Source: Candidatus Gastranaerophilales bacterium
GTDB taxonomy: Bacteria; Cyanobacteriota; Vampirovibrionia; Gastranaerophilales; Gastranaerophilaceae
Length of the DNA: 64,000 bases
Direction of reading: 5' to 3'
Assembly (NCBI GenBank): GCA_944325945.1
Contig: CALVBW010000027.1
Location: 32,082-96,081, forward strand
The translations under genes were made by a program, and so were the position numbers. The stretch's first letter is position 1. Every line of letters starts with the position of its first letter. Under the pieces are notes generated by a model that did not search any database, had not been told where the DNA came from, and was given only the letters and a program-made list of their open reading frames with translations. Below, piece by piece: positions 30,105-40,716 of this stretch.

Positions 30105-33100
30105 ATGGCGCAAACAGTAGAAGAACTTGCTGAAATTTTAGATAATATAAAACTTGAAGCTGACAGAAATGCGGAGACTTTTGACAAATTATTAACCAGT
30201 ATTAATAATAAACTTGAATTTATGTCAAATGACACAGAAGCCGATGACTTGATAAAAGTTTACCTAACAGAACTTAAAAAGACTCTTGAAGAAAGACATG
30301 CACTTGTTGTTTCTGAATTCAATAAAATAGAAACATCTTTCAATTCTCTTAATGAAGAACAAACAAAACTTACAAAAACTGCTGAAATGAAAGAGATGTT
30401 TGATATATTTTCAAGCAATATGCAAAGTATTGCAAGAGAGCTTTATGACCAAAAAGAACTTCTGGCACAATATGATGAAAGATTTGCTGCATTCACTGCT
30501 GACAAAACTGACAAAAATGAAATAATAACCTCAGTTGCCGGCATAAGAAAAGATGTTGAAATAATTAACCAGAGTTTTGAAACATCAATTGCAGATATTA
30601 ATGCCAATATTCAATCCATATTTAAAAATCTCATTGTAATGGATCCTACTGCTCAAAATGATATAGTTAAACGCGAACTTGAAAATATCTATTTATCAAC
30701 AAATGCAATTCTTTCGGCACTGCATGTGGTTGATCAAAAAAATGATGATCTGGCACAGACTTTAGAAAATTTTGTTACAAAAGAAAATTACGAACAGTCA
30801 CAGGAAAAATTAAATACAATAATAGAAAAATACGATAATATTTATGAAAAATTAAATAATGTTACGGAAAAAACAGACCTTGACAGTATTATATACAAAA
30901 CGACGGAGATTTCAGACAAAATAAATCAACTTCCGCTCAGGGAAGATTTAAAATATTTTTCCGATAAAACAACAGAGCTGTCTGAACAAATTGCAGCACT
31001 TCCCCAAATAAACAATCTGGAACAGGTGGCAGAAAAAACCGTTGAAAATATTAAAGAAAAATTGGCTGAAAATTCTTCTAAGCCAGAGCTTGAACAATTA
31101 TTATCCCAGAATAAAGAAATTATTGAAAAATTTGCACCTGTGGCAGAAAAAACTGATATTGACAATATATTAATGAAAACAGTTGATATCTCACAGAGAC
31201 TTGATGAAGTCCCGACCAAGTCAGATATTGAACAAATTTCAGGTAAAACAATTGCCATAAGCGAACAGCTGGATCAACTTCCTCAGCAAAGCGACATGGC
31301 GGATATTTATCATTGCGTTCATGAATTTTCAACTATTTTAGATACCCTTAGAGAAAATTTAACATCTTCAAATGAAAATACTAAGCAAATTATAAACGAA
31401 CAATTAGATAAATTAAATTCCGTATTATCAGCAGTCGTCACAGAAAATGATTTTACCGGATTCAGACACGATCTTGCTGATTTTATCCAAAAAATAATTG
31501 ATAACACAGTAAGTTTAAATGAAAACCTCAATGTAAACAAAGATGTTCTGCACAATTTGATAAAAGAAATTGAAAGTCTTGATATAAACCAGAATATCAA
31601 TACAATCGCAAATGCGCTTGACGGATTAAGGATAAATGTTTCTGATAATATAAGTCTTATCAACACTAAAATTGACAATTTTTCATCAAAAGTTGACGAA
31701 CTTTCAAATCAAAATCTCGAAGACCGCATTAATTCTTTAAGCGAAAACATTTATGATTCTTCCGAAAGCATAAAGAATATGCAGTCTGAAGTATTTGAAA
31801 AATTATCAAAAGATAATGAAGAGCTTCAGGAACAACTCGTCAACTTCAATTTTGATAAAAAATTTGAAAATTTATCATCTGCAATTAATGACGTTCATAA
31901 TACGGCAATTGATAATGCAGATAAGATTACAACAGGTCTTGATAATATTTCGTTCAAAATTGATAATATCTCTACCGGAACGCTGGAAGAAAAACTAAAT
32001 TCACTTGATGAAAATTTCCGTGCTGCCACTATTAATTTAAGACAAATGCAGGCAGATGTCATTGAAAAATTATCGGATAATAATAGAACACTGACTGAAA
32101 AATTTGATTTTTCCGAGATAAATAACCATATTGAAAATATTAAAAATTCTGTGCAAGAAGTTAAAGACACAGCAATGAATAATGCTGAAAATCTTTCAAC
32201 CCAAATCCAAACAGTTTCTTCAAAAATTGATAACATACAAACCGAAGATATAAATGATAAACTTACTGAAATTAAGGATAATCTTGCAGAAACAGATCTG
32301 AATATTAAAAGTATAAAAAATGAAATTACTGAAAAATTATCAATTGACGACAGCGACAAATTTTCAAGTCTTAATAATAATATAGACTTTTTACGCGAAA
32401 CCATAGTATCATCCCAAAGCTCAAATGAAACAAGTTTAACTGAAAAATTGCTTGCTTTGCGTGACATAATTACCGAAAGTGCGGCATCAGGTAATGAAAA
32501 ATTTAATGACCTGAAACATAAACTTGATGAATTTTTTGACAAAATTCAAACTATAACAGGTGAAACAGAAATAAAAATCGGCAATTCCGTTTCTGAAATC
32601 ACTGAATTAAAGACAGAAATTGAACAAATTTCCAAAGAATTCACAGAATGGAACTACGGTCAGGAAACCAGGGACTCCAAAATTGTTAATATGATTTCAT
32701 CAGAACTCGGCGAAATCGGAGTAACTATAACAACTCTGCAGGATTCTATACAAGCCGGAGTTCATCAAGAACTTTCAAAAAACAGTGAGCTTGTAGAAGT
32801 TCAAATAAATAACCTCGTTAAATATATTGAAGATTTGAAAGAAAATCTTCATACGGAAGAAAAAGAAGAAAATTCTGTTGATCTGGAAACACCTCTAAAA
32901 GAAATCAAAGATAAAATAACTGCCGTAAAACAGGAAATCAACTTAATTAATACTGATATAACGGATGTTTTGAATTCAAAAACTGACGCAATAATTGATG
33001 CACTTGCACCTCTTAAAGATTCGCTTCAAGCATTTGCTGATATTGAAAAAAATATAAACACTAAACTTGATGAAAATACGGCGATACAAAATACGGCAAT

Positions 33101-34658
33101 TACAAATGCCTTCAAAGAAATCAACGAAAATATCAGTGCAATCCTCAACGAATACACTACAAAACTTGACTTTAGCGATAAAGTAATTACATCTGTCAAT
33201 AATCTTGAGGCTAAAATTAGTACAAAACTTGATAATCAATTATCAATAAATGAAATAAAAGATGAACTTGCTTCATCATCAGACAATATAAAACAAGCAT
33301 TAAGCGAAAAAATCACCTCAAACACTGAGGATTTAAAAACCTTATTGTCTGTTGCAATGAATAATGATGATATCACATGGGCTATAGACAATCTAAAAAG
33401 TGATATTTCCGATAAAGTTACAAGAATATTTAATGAACGGAATAATTACGGTGAAATTTTAGACAAAACAAACGAAATTTCACAAAACAGCACAAAAATA
33501 TCAAATCTGCTTGATGCATTAAATCAAAAAATAGATATTCTTGCAATGTCTGACAGCGATACATTAATTCAAGATGAAATCGACGAAATTAGAGAAATGA
33601 TTTCGTCCCAAAGACAATTACTTACAAATTCCGCAAGTTCAGAAAAAATAAATGCAATCGAAAATCAACTGCAGGATTTAATAAACAAAATTGATACAAT
33701 TGAAAGTACCGATTTAAAAGATATGCGTGAAAATATAATTTCAACGGTATTGAACGTATTTGAACAAATATCTTTTATAGAAGAATCCGAAGATATCAAA
33801 GATTTTGTTGAAGAAAAAACAGAAGAAATTAACCAGAACTTAATTGAAGTAAAAGAACAATTAAAACAAATTTCAAACAGTGATGACGGATATTCTTATA
33901 CTTTACAGGATGTTGAATCCGATATTGCTAAATTAAGACTTGTGATAAATGAAATCTCTGAAAACTCTTCACGAGAAGAAATGTCCGACATTTCCGACAA
34001 TATTCACAAAATTGTAACCTCTGTTGAGGACTTGCAAAATTCCTTGACACAGGAACAAATTTCAGATTTAAAAAATGACTTTGAAAAACTTTCAGAGGAC
34101 ATCTTGAGTATCAGCTCACGCACAAACAAGTTGTTATTGACTTCCGATGAATCCTATAACGCATTAAATAACGGACTGAATGACTTTAGCAATATAGTCT
34201 ATAAACTTGAAGAAAGAATAAATTACCTTGATAACAAAGAAATCACTGAACGTATTGAGGAAAAACTCGACAATGTTGCAAATGTTGTAACAGGTTCTGC
34301 AAATTCTGATAAAGTAATGCGTCAGGCGCTTATGTATATGGGTGAATGGATTGACACAACAAGCGAAAAAATTGAAAGTCTTTGCGAACAGGAAGATACA
34401 ATAGATGAGGTTAAAAATATTATAGAAGAACTTCAGGATAAAATCCCCGAACATACGGAATTGTTAAATAACTTATCGGATAAATTTGAAGAACAGGAAG
34501 AAAGACTTGACCGCTTGGAAATGAAACTTGAAAAAATTCTTTCCGCGATAGATGATATTGATGATACCAAATTGACGAAAAAAGTCGAAAAAATTGACAA
34601 ACAAATAACCAAATTAAGCAACACAATAGAAAAGCTGGCAAGTTATGTTGATGAATAA
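30105..34658 (+). CDS. Giant coiled-coil protein of unknown function (1517 residues)
   Basis: No known family is recognised. From MAQTVEELAEILDNIKLEAD to the end the protein is helical, rich in Glu, Lys, Asn, Asp, Ile and Leu, with heptad spacing and almost no Cys, Trp or Pro. There is no signal or membrane segment, so it is likely a long cytoplasmic rod. Internal repeats are visible: short units with KT.EIS..I.QLP (about 30895-31300) and three longer units with SSKIDNI....EDKLN.L.ENL....NIK.M..EV.EKLS (about 31675-32350). It ends in a strong Leu zipper. AAGGAAA precedes the ATG. Its last 14 bases overlap the next gene, an oxidase. Confidence 0.8.
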   Translation: MAQTVEELAEILDNIKLEADRNAETFDKLLTSINNKLEFMSNDTEADDLIKVYLTELKKTLEERHALVVSEFNKIETSFNSLNEEQTKLTKTAEMKEMFDIFSSNMQSIARELYDQKELLAQYDERFAAFTADKTDKNEIITSVAGIRKDVEIINQSFETSIADINANIQSIFKNLIVMDPTAQNDIVKRELENIYLSTNAILSALHVVDQKNDDLAQTLENFVTKENYEQSQEKLNTIIEKYDNIYEKLNNVTEKTDLDSIIYKTTEISDKINQLPLREDLKYFSDKTTELSEQIAALPQINNLEQVAEKTVENIKEKLAENSSKPELEQLLSQNKEIIEKFAPVAEKTDIDNILMKTVDISQRLDEVPTKSDIEQISGKTIAISEQLDQLPQQSDMADIYHCVHEFSTILDTLRENLTSSNENTKQIINEQLDKLNSVLSAVVTENDFTGFRHDLADFIQKIIDNTVSLNENLNVNKDVLHNLIKEIESLDINQNINTIANALDGLRINVSDNISLINTKIDNFSSKVDELSNQNLEDRINSLSENIYDSSESIKNMQSEVFEKLSKDNEELQEQLVNFNFDKKFENLSSAINDVHNTAIDNADKITTGLDNISFKIDNISTGTLEEKLNSLDENFRAATINLRQMQADVIEKLSDNNRTLTEKFDFSEINNHIENIKNSVQEVKDTAMNNAENLSTQIQTVSSKIDNIQTEDINDKLTEIKDNLAETDLNIKSIKNEITEKLSIDDSDKFSSLNNNIDFLRETIVSSQSSNETSLTEKLLALRDIITESAASGNEKFNDLKHKLDEFFDKIQTITGETEIKIGNSVSEITELKTEIEQISKEFTEWNYGQETRDSKIVNMISSELGEIGVTITTLQDSIQAGVHQELSKNSELVEVQINNLVKYIEDLKENLHTEEKEENSVDLETPLKEIKDKITAVKQEINLINTDITDVLNSKTDAIIDALAPLKDSLQAFADIEKNINTKLDENTAIQNTAITNAFKEINENISAILNEYTTKLDFSDKVITSVNNLEAKISTKLDNQLSINEIKDELASSSDNIKQALSEKITSNTEDLKTLLSVAMNNDDITWAIDNLKSDISDKVTRIFNERNNYGEILDKTNEISQNSTKISNLLDALNQKIDILAMSDSDTLIQDEIDEIREMISSQRQLLTNSASSEKINAIENQLQDLINKIDTIESTDLKDMRENIISTVLNVFEQISFIEESEDIKDFVEEKTEEINQNLIEVKEQLKQISNSDDGYSYTLQDVESDIAKLRLVINEISENSSREEMSDISDNIHKIVTSVEDLQNSLTQEQISDLKNDFEKLSEDILSISSRTNKLLLTSDESYNALNNGLNDFSNIVYKLEERINYLDNKEITERIEEKLDNVANVVTGSANSDKVMRQALMYMGEWIDTTSEKIESLCEQEDTIDEVKNIIEELQDKIPEHTELLNNLSDKFEEQEERLDRLEMKLEKILSAIDDIDDTKLTKKVEKIDKQITKLSNTIEKLASYVDE

Positions 34659-36027
34659 AGCAATATCTGATTTACAAAAAACATTAACTTCAAAAAACGT
34701 ATTGACGGAAATTGAAGAAAGATACGCATATTCTCAAGATGCTTCAAACACATCGGGACACACGCATCTTCCCGATGTTGTGGTTTTTGCCGAAAATATC
34801 GAACATGTTCAAAATATTGTCAAAATTGCAAATAAATATAAATTACCGGTAATTTGCAGAGGCGCCGGAACAAATACTGTCGGAGCCTGCGTTGCGGAAC
34901 ACGGCGGAATAATCTTGAATTTTTCAAAAATGAATAAAATTCTTGAAATAAACCGCGAGAATATGACCGCAAGGGTTCAACCGGGTGTGATAGTAGGCGT
35001 ATTGCAAAACGAAGTTGAAAAACTCGGACTTTTTTATCCGCCAGATCCTTCAAACCTTGCAGTATCAACAATCGGCGGAAGTATTGCCCAGAATTCCGCC
35101 GGAGCAAGAACATTTAAATACGGTTCAACAAAAGATTACGTAATTGATATGCTTGTTGTAACAGCTCAAGGAGAACTTTTAAGAACGGGTTCAAATACTA
35201 TTAAAAACGCAACAGGATACAATTTAGGCAGTCTTTTTATAGGTTCCGAGGGTACTTTAGGCATTGTTGTCGAAGCCACTTTAAAATTGATACCAAAACC
35301 ACAGTGTTCAAAAGTTATTATGGCGTATTTTGACGAATTAGCAGATGCCGCCAACGCGGTTACGTCGGTAATTGAGCAGCAAATAGCACCGGCAACAATT
35401 GATTTTATGGATAAAAACGCACTCAGAACCGTTGAACAATTTTATCCCGTAGGACTTTTAACGGATAAAGAAGCCGCCTTAATAATAGAAATTGACGGAT
35501 ACAAAAGCTCAATTGAAGAGCAAAAAGATACAATAACAAAAGTTTTAAGGCACTCAAACGCTTCAGCGATACAGTATTCATCAACAGATTCAGAAGCACA
35601 AAAGATCTGGCAGGCGCGAAGATCTTCAATGGGAGCCTGTGCAAAATTAAAACCCAATATAACAACCGATGATGTTATAGTCCCGAGAGAAAATCTTCCG
35701 CAGCTTGTAAAAGGTATTCAAGAAATTTGTAATAAGTATAAATTAACAGTATGCATGGTGGGACATGTCGGCGACGGCAGCGTGCACCCGCAAATCCCGC
35801 TTGACTTTAATGATAAAGAGGAATACAAAAATTATAAACTCGCAAAAAGTGAAATCTATGATTTGACAATAAAACTCGGCGGAACTCTCTCAGGCGAACA
35901 CGGTATAGGCATGGAAAAACGCGCACATATTTCAAAAGTGGTTAATTCTACCGCCCTGAACTATATGCGCGAAATAAAAAAAGTCTTTGACCCGAATAAT
36001 ATTTTAAACCCTTACAAAATATTTTAA
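34645..36027 (+). CDS. FAD-linked oxidase, glycolate/lactate dehydrogenase GlcD type
   Basis: The 460-residue flavoenzyme has the PCMH-type FAD domain ([75 protein letters not shown]) and the C-terminal substrate domain with [15 protein letters not shown] and [13 protein letters not shown]. Relatives oxidise glycolate, D-lactate or 2-hydroxyglutarate; the substrate here is not clear. It overlaps the coiled-coil gene by 14 bases, so the two are translated together, and meets panD tail to tail with a four-base overlap. Confidence 0.9.
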   Translation: MLMNKAISDLQKTLTSKNVLTEIEERYAYSQDASNTSGHTHLPDVVVFAENIEHVQNIVKIANKYKLPVICRGAGTNTVGACVAEHGGIILNFSKMNKILEINRENMTARVQPGVIVGVLQNEVEKLGLFYPPDPSNLAVSTIGGSIAQNSAGARTFKYGSTKDYVIDMLVVTAQGELLRTGSNTIKNATGYNLGSLFIGSEGTLGIVVEATLKLIPKPQCSKVIMAYFDELADAANAVTSVIEQQIAPATIDFMDKNALRTVEQFYPVGLLTDKEAALIIEIDGYKSSIEEQKDTITKVLRHSNASAIQYSSTDSEAQKIWQARRSSMGACAKLKPNITTDDVIVPRENLPQLVKGIQEICNKYKLTVCMVGHVGDGSVHPQIPLDFNDKEEYKNYKLAKSEIYDLTIKLGGTLSGEHGIGMEKRAHISKVVNSTALNYMREIKKVFDPNNILNPYKIF

Positions 36028-36374
36028 TTTATCAACTTATTATTTTCATCAACCATAACAACAGTTGGCTCGAAATTTTCAGCCTCATCCGGTGTAAAAT
36101 ATGCATAAGATACGATTATAACTTTGTCACCGGGTTGAACTTTTCTTGCTGCAGCACCATTCAAACAAATGCATCCGGAATCTGCTTTACCCTTTATAAC
36201 ATAAGTTTGAAATCTTTCACCGTTGTTTACGTCCAAAATATCAACTTTTTGTCCGACTTTTATATTACTTGCTTTTAACAAAGTCTCATCAATCGTAATT
36301 GAACCTACATAATTTAAATTTGCATCTGTAACTGTAGCTCTGTGTATTTTGGAATATAAAAATTCTAATAACAT
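36024..36374 (-). CDS. panD: Aspartate 1-decarboxylase (pyruvoyl enzyme)
   Basis: PanD makes beta-alanine for pantothenate and CoA. The proenzyme cuts itself between Gly24 and Ser25 ([10 protein letters not shown]), and the Ser becomes the pyruvoyl group. Further matches are [14 protein letters not shown] at the start, the [20 protein letters not shown] block and [10 protein letters not shown]. The length, 116 residues, is normal. No other pantothenate gene is in the window. Confidence 0.96.
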   Translation of the reverse strand: MLLEFLYSKIHRATVTDANLNYVGSITIDETLLKASNIKVGQKVDILDVNNGERFQTYVIKGKADSGCICLNGAAARKVQPGDKVIIVSYAYFTPDEAENFEPTVVMVDENNKLIN

Positions 36375-36463
36375 TTTTTACCTCGCACATGAAATTATAT
36401 ATCAGACAAAAAAGCGGTGCAAGTTTTCACCTGCACCTTTTTGTTGTTTATTTAATGTGTGCC

Positions 36464-38197
36464 TTAATGCTGTTTATAAATCTTTTTAGAATAAGTTTCT
36501 ATAAACGGAGTATCAACTTCAAACACATGAATTCTTGCAGGTCCCAGATCGACACGCAATTCCCCGTCCAAAGCCTGAATAATACTTTCTTTACCGTAAG
36601 ACGGTAAAAGATTATTTAATTCCTGCGTAGATTTTAAAGTAGGAACTTTAACTTTGCATGCAACAGATCTGTCTATATTTTTGTTAGCGACTACAAGAAG
36701 TGTTCTGCCTTTGTAATGTCTTGCATATGCTATAATCTGATCGTTCTTATCACCTGATTTGTCAAGCTCTATAAATGAACCTTTATTAACAATATCGGCA
36801 TATTTATCTTTAAATTTAAAACACTCGGTCATAAATTCACCGATTTCCGGATTTTTACCTCCGGGCTTTCTTGACAAATTAAACAAATCCAATTTACCAT
36901 GGTGAACAATCATTGTATGATTATCAGTCATTGGTTTGTCAAGATATTTATCTTCGTAAGGATAAGCGTAATAATCACCGGATTGAAAACCGTCAACAAT
37001 ATACGGGTTCATCATCGGTAAAGTTACCTGCAGTCCGCTTGTCAAATTACAATAATCAGTTTTGCCGTGATACATAGGCGAAATATCATCATGGGTTGCA
37101 AATGAACCTATAATTGATTTACCCTTATCAAGACGATTTGACATATCAAGCTGTTCTTCAACATACTTCATAAACTCAGATGCTGTGGACATTTCATGGA
37201 AAATATGATACTGACCATAAAACATATCAAATCCTGCACGCAAAGAATCTTCCGGTCTGTCAAACGGCATATTAGCCTGAGGGGAAGCAACTTCATAAGT
37301 ATAACTTTCTGCCAGCCAGCCGAATTCAGGATCGAGCTTTCTGGAATACGGAATTATAATATCCCAGAATTCAACCGGTTTTGCTCTGGCAACATCCGCT
37401 CTAATTCCATCTATACCCATGTCAACACAAAAATCAATATATTTTTTATGCAGTTCAAGTAATTTCGGATTCAAAGTACGTTTACCTTCATCTTCCCAGG
37501 GCTGAAACATTCTGATATCATTCCATCCTTGAGGAGTTTTAGCAAGCCCGTCGCGTTCTTTTGCCATAAGCTCAGGTTTATCTAAGAACATATCATAAGA
37601 AGCACAACTCGGCAAATCCAACATTACTCTGATACCGCGCTGATGACATGCATCAACAAATGCTTTAAATTGTTCTCTGTCACTTCTTGGATCATTCGGA
37701 TCAATCAACATCGGATCAATAGCCAATAAATCCTTAGGAGAATATACGGAACCTGCTGTTCCCATTGCTTTAATTTTTCCCGGCGGATGAATAGGAAGCA
37801 AATGTAATGTATTAAAACCTTGCGCCTTAACTTCATCAAGACGTTCAATTGCATTCAGGAATGTTCCGTTACGTTCATTCCCGTCAATATATTCATTCCC
37901 GTTCAAATCCTGCGCATTAAATAATCTTGGAATAATTGCAAGAATTTTAGCTTCGTTATTTCTAAAAAGTGTTCTCAAATCATTTTTATAAGGCTTTTGT
38001 TCCTGCTGAACCGGTTGATTAATCTTATTAACAAGCGGAGCATTTATCGCTGCAGTAGATTTTAAAAATCTTTCCAAAAGATTTTCAGGTTTAAAAGCCG
38101 GCATTGCAGGATATTCAACAGGCTTTTCATTTTGCTGCTGAGGATATGTATTAATTTTTTGGATTAACAAATTTGTTGAACTAATCATGCTTTGCAT
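36464..38197 (-). CDS. GH13 alpha-amylase family enzyme with an EF-hand-like loop
   Basis: The catalytic barrel shows TLHLLPIHPPGKIK, GIRVMLDLPSCAS, the nucleophile Asp268 in GIDGIRADVARAKP, acid/base Glu297 in GWLAESYTYEV and the third Asp in SFATHDDISP. A DLNGNEYIDGNE loop at residues 97-108 fits the calcium-binding EF-hand pattern. The first 80 residues are polar and unlike a signal peptide. It likely acts on alpha-glucans such as glycogen or maltodextrin inside the cell; the exact reaction is not clear. Its start overlaps the 844-residue protein gene by 17 bases, making a three-gene unit. Confidence 0.85.
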   Translation of the reverse strand: MQSMISSTNLLIQKINTYPQQQNEKPVEYPAMPAFKPENLLERFLKSTAAINAPLVNKINQPVQQEQKPYKNDLRTLFRNNEAKILAIIPRLFNAQDLNGNEYIDGNERNGTFLNAIERLDEVKAQGFNTLHLLPIHPPGKIKAMGTAGSVYSPKDLLAIDPMLIDPNDPRSDREQFKAFVDACHQRGIRVMLDLPSCASYDMFLDKPELMAKERDGLAKTPQGWNDIRMFQPWEDEGKRTLNPKLLELHKKYIDFCVDMGIDGIRADVARAKPVEFWDIIIPYSRKLDPEFGWLAESYTYEVASPQANMPFDRPEDSLRAGFDMFYGQYHIFHEMSTASEFMKYVEEQLDMSNRLDKGKSIIGSFATHDDISPMYHGKTDYCNLTSGLQVTLPMMNPYIVDGFQSGDYYAYPYEDKYLDKPMTDNHTMIVHHGKLDLFNLSRKPGGKNPEIGEFMTECFKFKDKYADIVNKGSFIELDKSGDKNDQIIAYARHYKGRTLLVVANKNIDRSVACKVKVPTLKSTQELNNLLPSYGKESIIQALDGELRVDLGPARIHVFEVDTPFIETYSKKIYKQH

Positions 38198-40715
38198 CCT
38201 CCGGGGTTTTCATTTTTCCGAAGAAAAATTGAGAAAGAACAGTAACCGCTAATAATCCTGCACCAAAGCCGCCAAACATTTTAAGCCATTTTCTTGTATT
38301 AAACATTTCCTTCATTGTTGTGCTGAACATTTGATCCGGTGCCATACCCATCAAAAGGAATTGCCTGTAAGATTTTGTATTTTTATTAGCACTATTTACG
38401 GTATGGAAAGGTTTGAAGAAATAATCCGCATTACCGATTTCCTTTATAAAATCTTGTCTGTATTCAGAAAGTTCATTTGCAATACTTCCGCTGGAGATCA
38501 ATTCAGAAGTCTTTGGATGAAGCGGATTTTCAAATAAAAGTTTAATTATCTCATTAAAGAACATTTTATCCTGAGGCAAATCCACTTTTCCGCCTTTAAC
38601 CGTTTGACCGAGATATTTATTTTTAACTTTACCGGCTACAACTTCAATATTTTCCAAATCAGTCAAATTCGGGTTAGGATTTCTGGTTTTATAAAATTTT
38701 GTTATAAAGTCGGAAGTTGTACCTTCAAGTGACATGTTTTTTGCCATCTCAACGATTTCTTCTTTAACTTCCCGCGGCATATATGCATGTAACGCTGCCG
38801 TATGAGTTCCAGAAATTTCTCCGATATCCGCAATGCGTTTGTAAAAATCTAATGTATTTAACAAGCGGTATAAAGAGCTTCTAATACCTAAAAGCCTGTT
38901 AGAGACAAAAGACAACTGAATATTTTTCAAAGAACCGAATGATCCATTTATACGATTCAAGGAATTCGGCATATTGACCCCCTGTTCTTCAAATAACTGG
39001 GGAAGCTGCCCGAAAATTGAATCAACAATTGATTTATAACTGCCATTAGATGTGGATGATGTATTCAAAGCTTCCATTTTTGAATTCAGCATCGTAATTT
39101 TGTCTCTCAAAGACTGGACTACTTTATCATATTCACCTTGATCCGAAGATACGATTTTTTCAATTTTTTCGCGGAGCAATTTGCCAACCATCTTTCTGTC
39201 ATATCTTGTGTCAGTAATTTCTTTATCCGAAATATTAAACAACTTGGGCAAACTATCCGTAATTTCATTCCATGTATTTGCAATAACCGTTTCCGGAGCG
39301 GCAGCAGCTTTCAGGTAAACATATTCATCCAAAACTGCATTTTTTGCTTTGAAATCCGTAAATATTTCAGAAACAGATTTTAATTTTTTGATTATTTCAG
39401 GAGTCAATTTAGCAGTAGATTTTGCATGTAATGCTTTCGCTATAGGATTTTCTGACATCTTAATATTAAACAACTTGTTTAATATTAACTTATCATTCAA
39501 AGCTGCATTGGGATTATCTATATTATAGTTCTTTATGTTCTTTTTGATATCAGTTCCGACGGATGCAATAATCTTCTTGATATCAACTTCAGACAATTCA
39601 TTACTATAACTATTCAAAATTGTTCTGACAGCTTCTTCTTTCGGAAGCACCTTATCAATTTTATCGGCAGGAACTATCTGACCTAAAAATCCACGAATAT
39701 TTTCAATAATTTTATTAGGCAATTCATTTCCTGATATATATTTTTTATTATTAATTTGTAAAATATCATCCAAATCTTGATTAATAGCATCAGAAGTTAC
39801 CGAATCAAAGCCTCTGGTTAAAATAGTCTTTATCTTTTTCGTAAGCTCAGGTGTCAATTTTCTGTCCTGATTTTGATCCAACAACTCATTCAATTCTTTT
39901 AAAGACGCTACATCTTTAAATTTTTCAGCAGAAGTACTTACATTAGAAATTAATGTATCAGCCTTTTTAGCACGTAAATTTCCAAGATAAGATTTTAACG
40001 GTTTCTCGCACGCATTACAAATCAACGCACTCAAAACAGGTGTTGCAAAACCGGCAGTCAACATCCACATTGTATTATTCTGGACTGCAATTTTTTTCAT
40101 TTTTTCCTGAATAAAATCTCTGCGGTTGTTCATATCTTTAGGAACACCCATCCAGTCTCCTATTTTATTGATTTTCTGGTCACTATATAAAGACCAGGCA
40201 AGATATTGAGGATCCTGGAAAAACATTTTTTCTTTACCAAAATGGTCATCATCTTTTTGTTTTTCCTCATATTTTTGTCTTATATTAAAGCCATGTATCA
40301 GTTGTGCAGGCCATTGAAGTGCAACCTTAGGCCATATAGACATTGAAGCAAAAAATGATACCAAACCGACTAATTCCATTGCTTTAGCCAACGGAGCCTG
40401 CTTTCTGGTCATCAAATAAGCCGCAATCATAAGCCCGCCGGCTTTCATTCCTATATCATTTACTTTTCCTAATTCATGATCATTTGCTTTTCCTATAATA
40501 GATTTACCCAAAGCTCTTGTATCATAAGCAATATTTTTTGCGACTGCGGCAGGAGCACTTAAAATACCGCGCTCAATAAGGTGACCTTTTGAAGGCAGTG
40601 GTTTTATAAATGTTCTATTTGACAAAACATACTCAATATCAAGATTACGGTCTTTCTTGTCTGGTTGAACCGCAGGCATATTATTCAAATATGATTGTAT
40701 CAAATTCGGCCGCAT
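38181..40715 (-). CDS. Hypothetical large membrane-associated protein
   Basis: No family is recognised for these 844 residues. Hydrophobic segments lie at about 97-135 (GLMIAAYLMTRK, LVGLVSFFASMSIW) and 215-240 (MWMLTAGFATPVLSALICNA), and one close to the C-terminus (MFGGFGAGLLAVTVLSQFFF). Between about 250 and 810 there is a long soluble, helical region rich in Lys, Asp, Ile and Leu. The gene sits between an unknown membrane protein and the GH13 gene, overlapping the latter by 17 bases, so all three are probably made together. Confidence 0.7.
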   Translation of the reverse strand: MRPNLIQSYLNNMPAVQPDKKDRNLDIEYVLSNRTFIKPLPSKGHLIERGILSAPAAVAKNIAYDTRALGKSIIGKANDHELGKVNDIGMKAGGLMIAAYLMTRKQAPLAKAMELVGLVSFFASMSIWPKVALQWPAQLIHGFNIRQKYEEKQKDDDHFGKEKMFFQDPQYLAWSLYSDQKINKIGDWMGVPKDMNNRRDFIQEKMKKIAVQNNTMWMLTAGFATPVLSALICNACEKPLKSYLGNLRAKKADTLISNVSTSAEKFKDVASLKELNELLDQNQDRKLTPELTKKIKTILTRGFDSVTSDAINQDLDDILQINNKKYISGNELPNKIIENIRGFLGQIVPADKIDKVLPKEEAVRTILNSYSNELSEVDIKKIIASVGTDIKKNIKNYNIDNPNAALNDKLILNKLFNIKMSENPIAKALHAKSTAKLTPEIIKKLKSVSEIFTDFKAKNAVLDEYVYLKAAAAPETVIANTWNEITDSLPKLFNISDKEITDTRYDRKMVGKLLREKIEKIVSSDQGEYDKVVQSLRDKITMLNSKMEALNTSSTSNGSYKSIVDSIFGQLPQLFEEQGVNMPNSLNRINGSFGSLKNIQLSFVSNRLLGIRSSLYRLLNTLDFYKRIADIGEISGTHTAALHAYMPREVKEEIVEMAKNMSLEGTTSDFITKFYKTRNPNPNLTDLENIEVVAGKVKNKYLGQTVKGGKVDLPQDKMFFNEIIKLLFENPLHPKTSELISSGSIANELSEYRQDFIKEIGNADYFFKPFHTVNSANKNTKSYRQFLLMGMAPDQMFSTTMKEMFNTRKWLKMFGGFGAGLLAVTVLSQFFFGKMKTPEDAKHD

Positions 40716-40716
40716 A

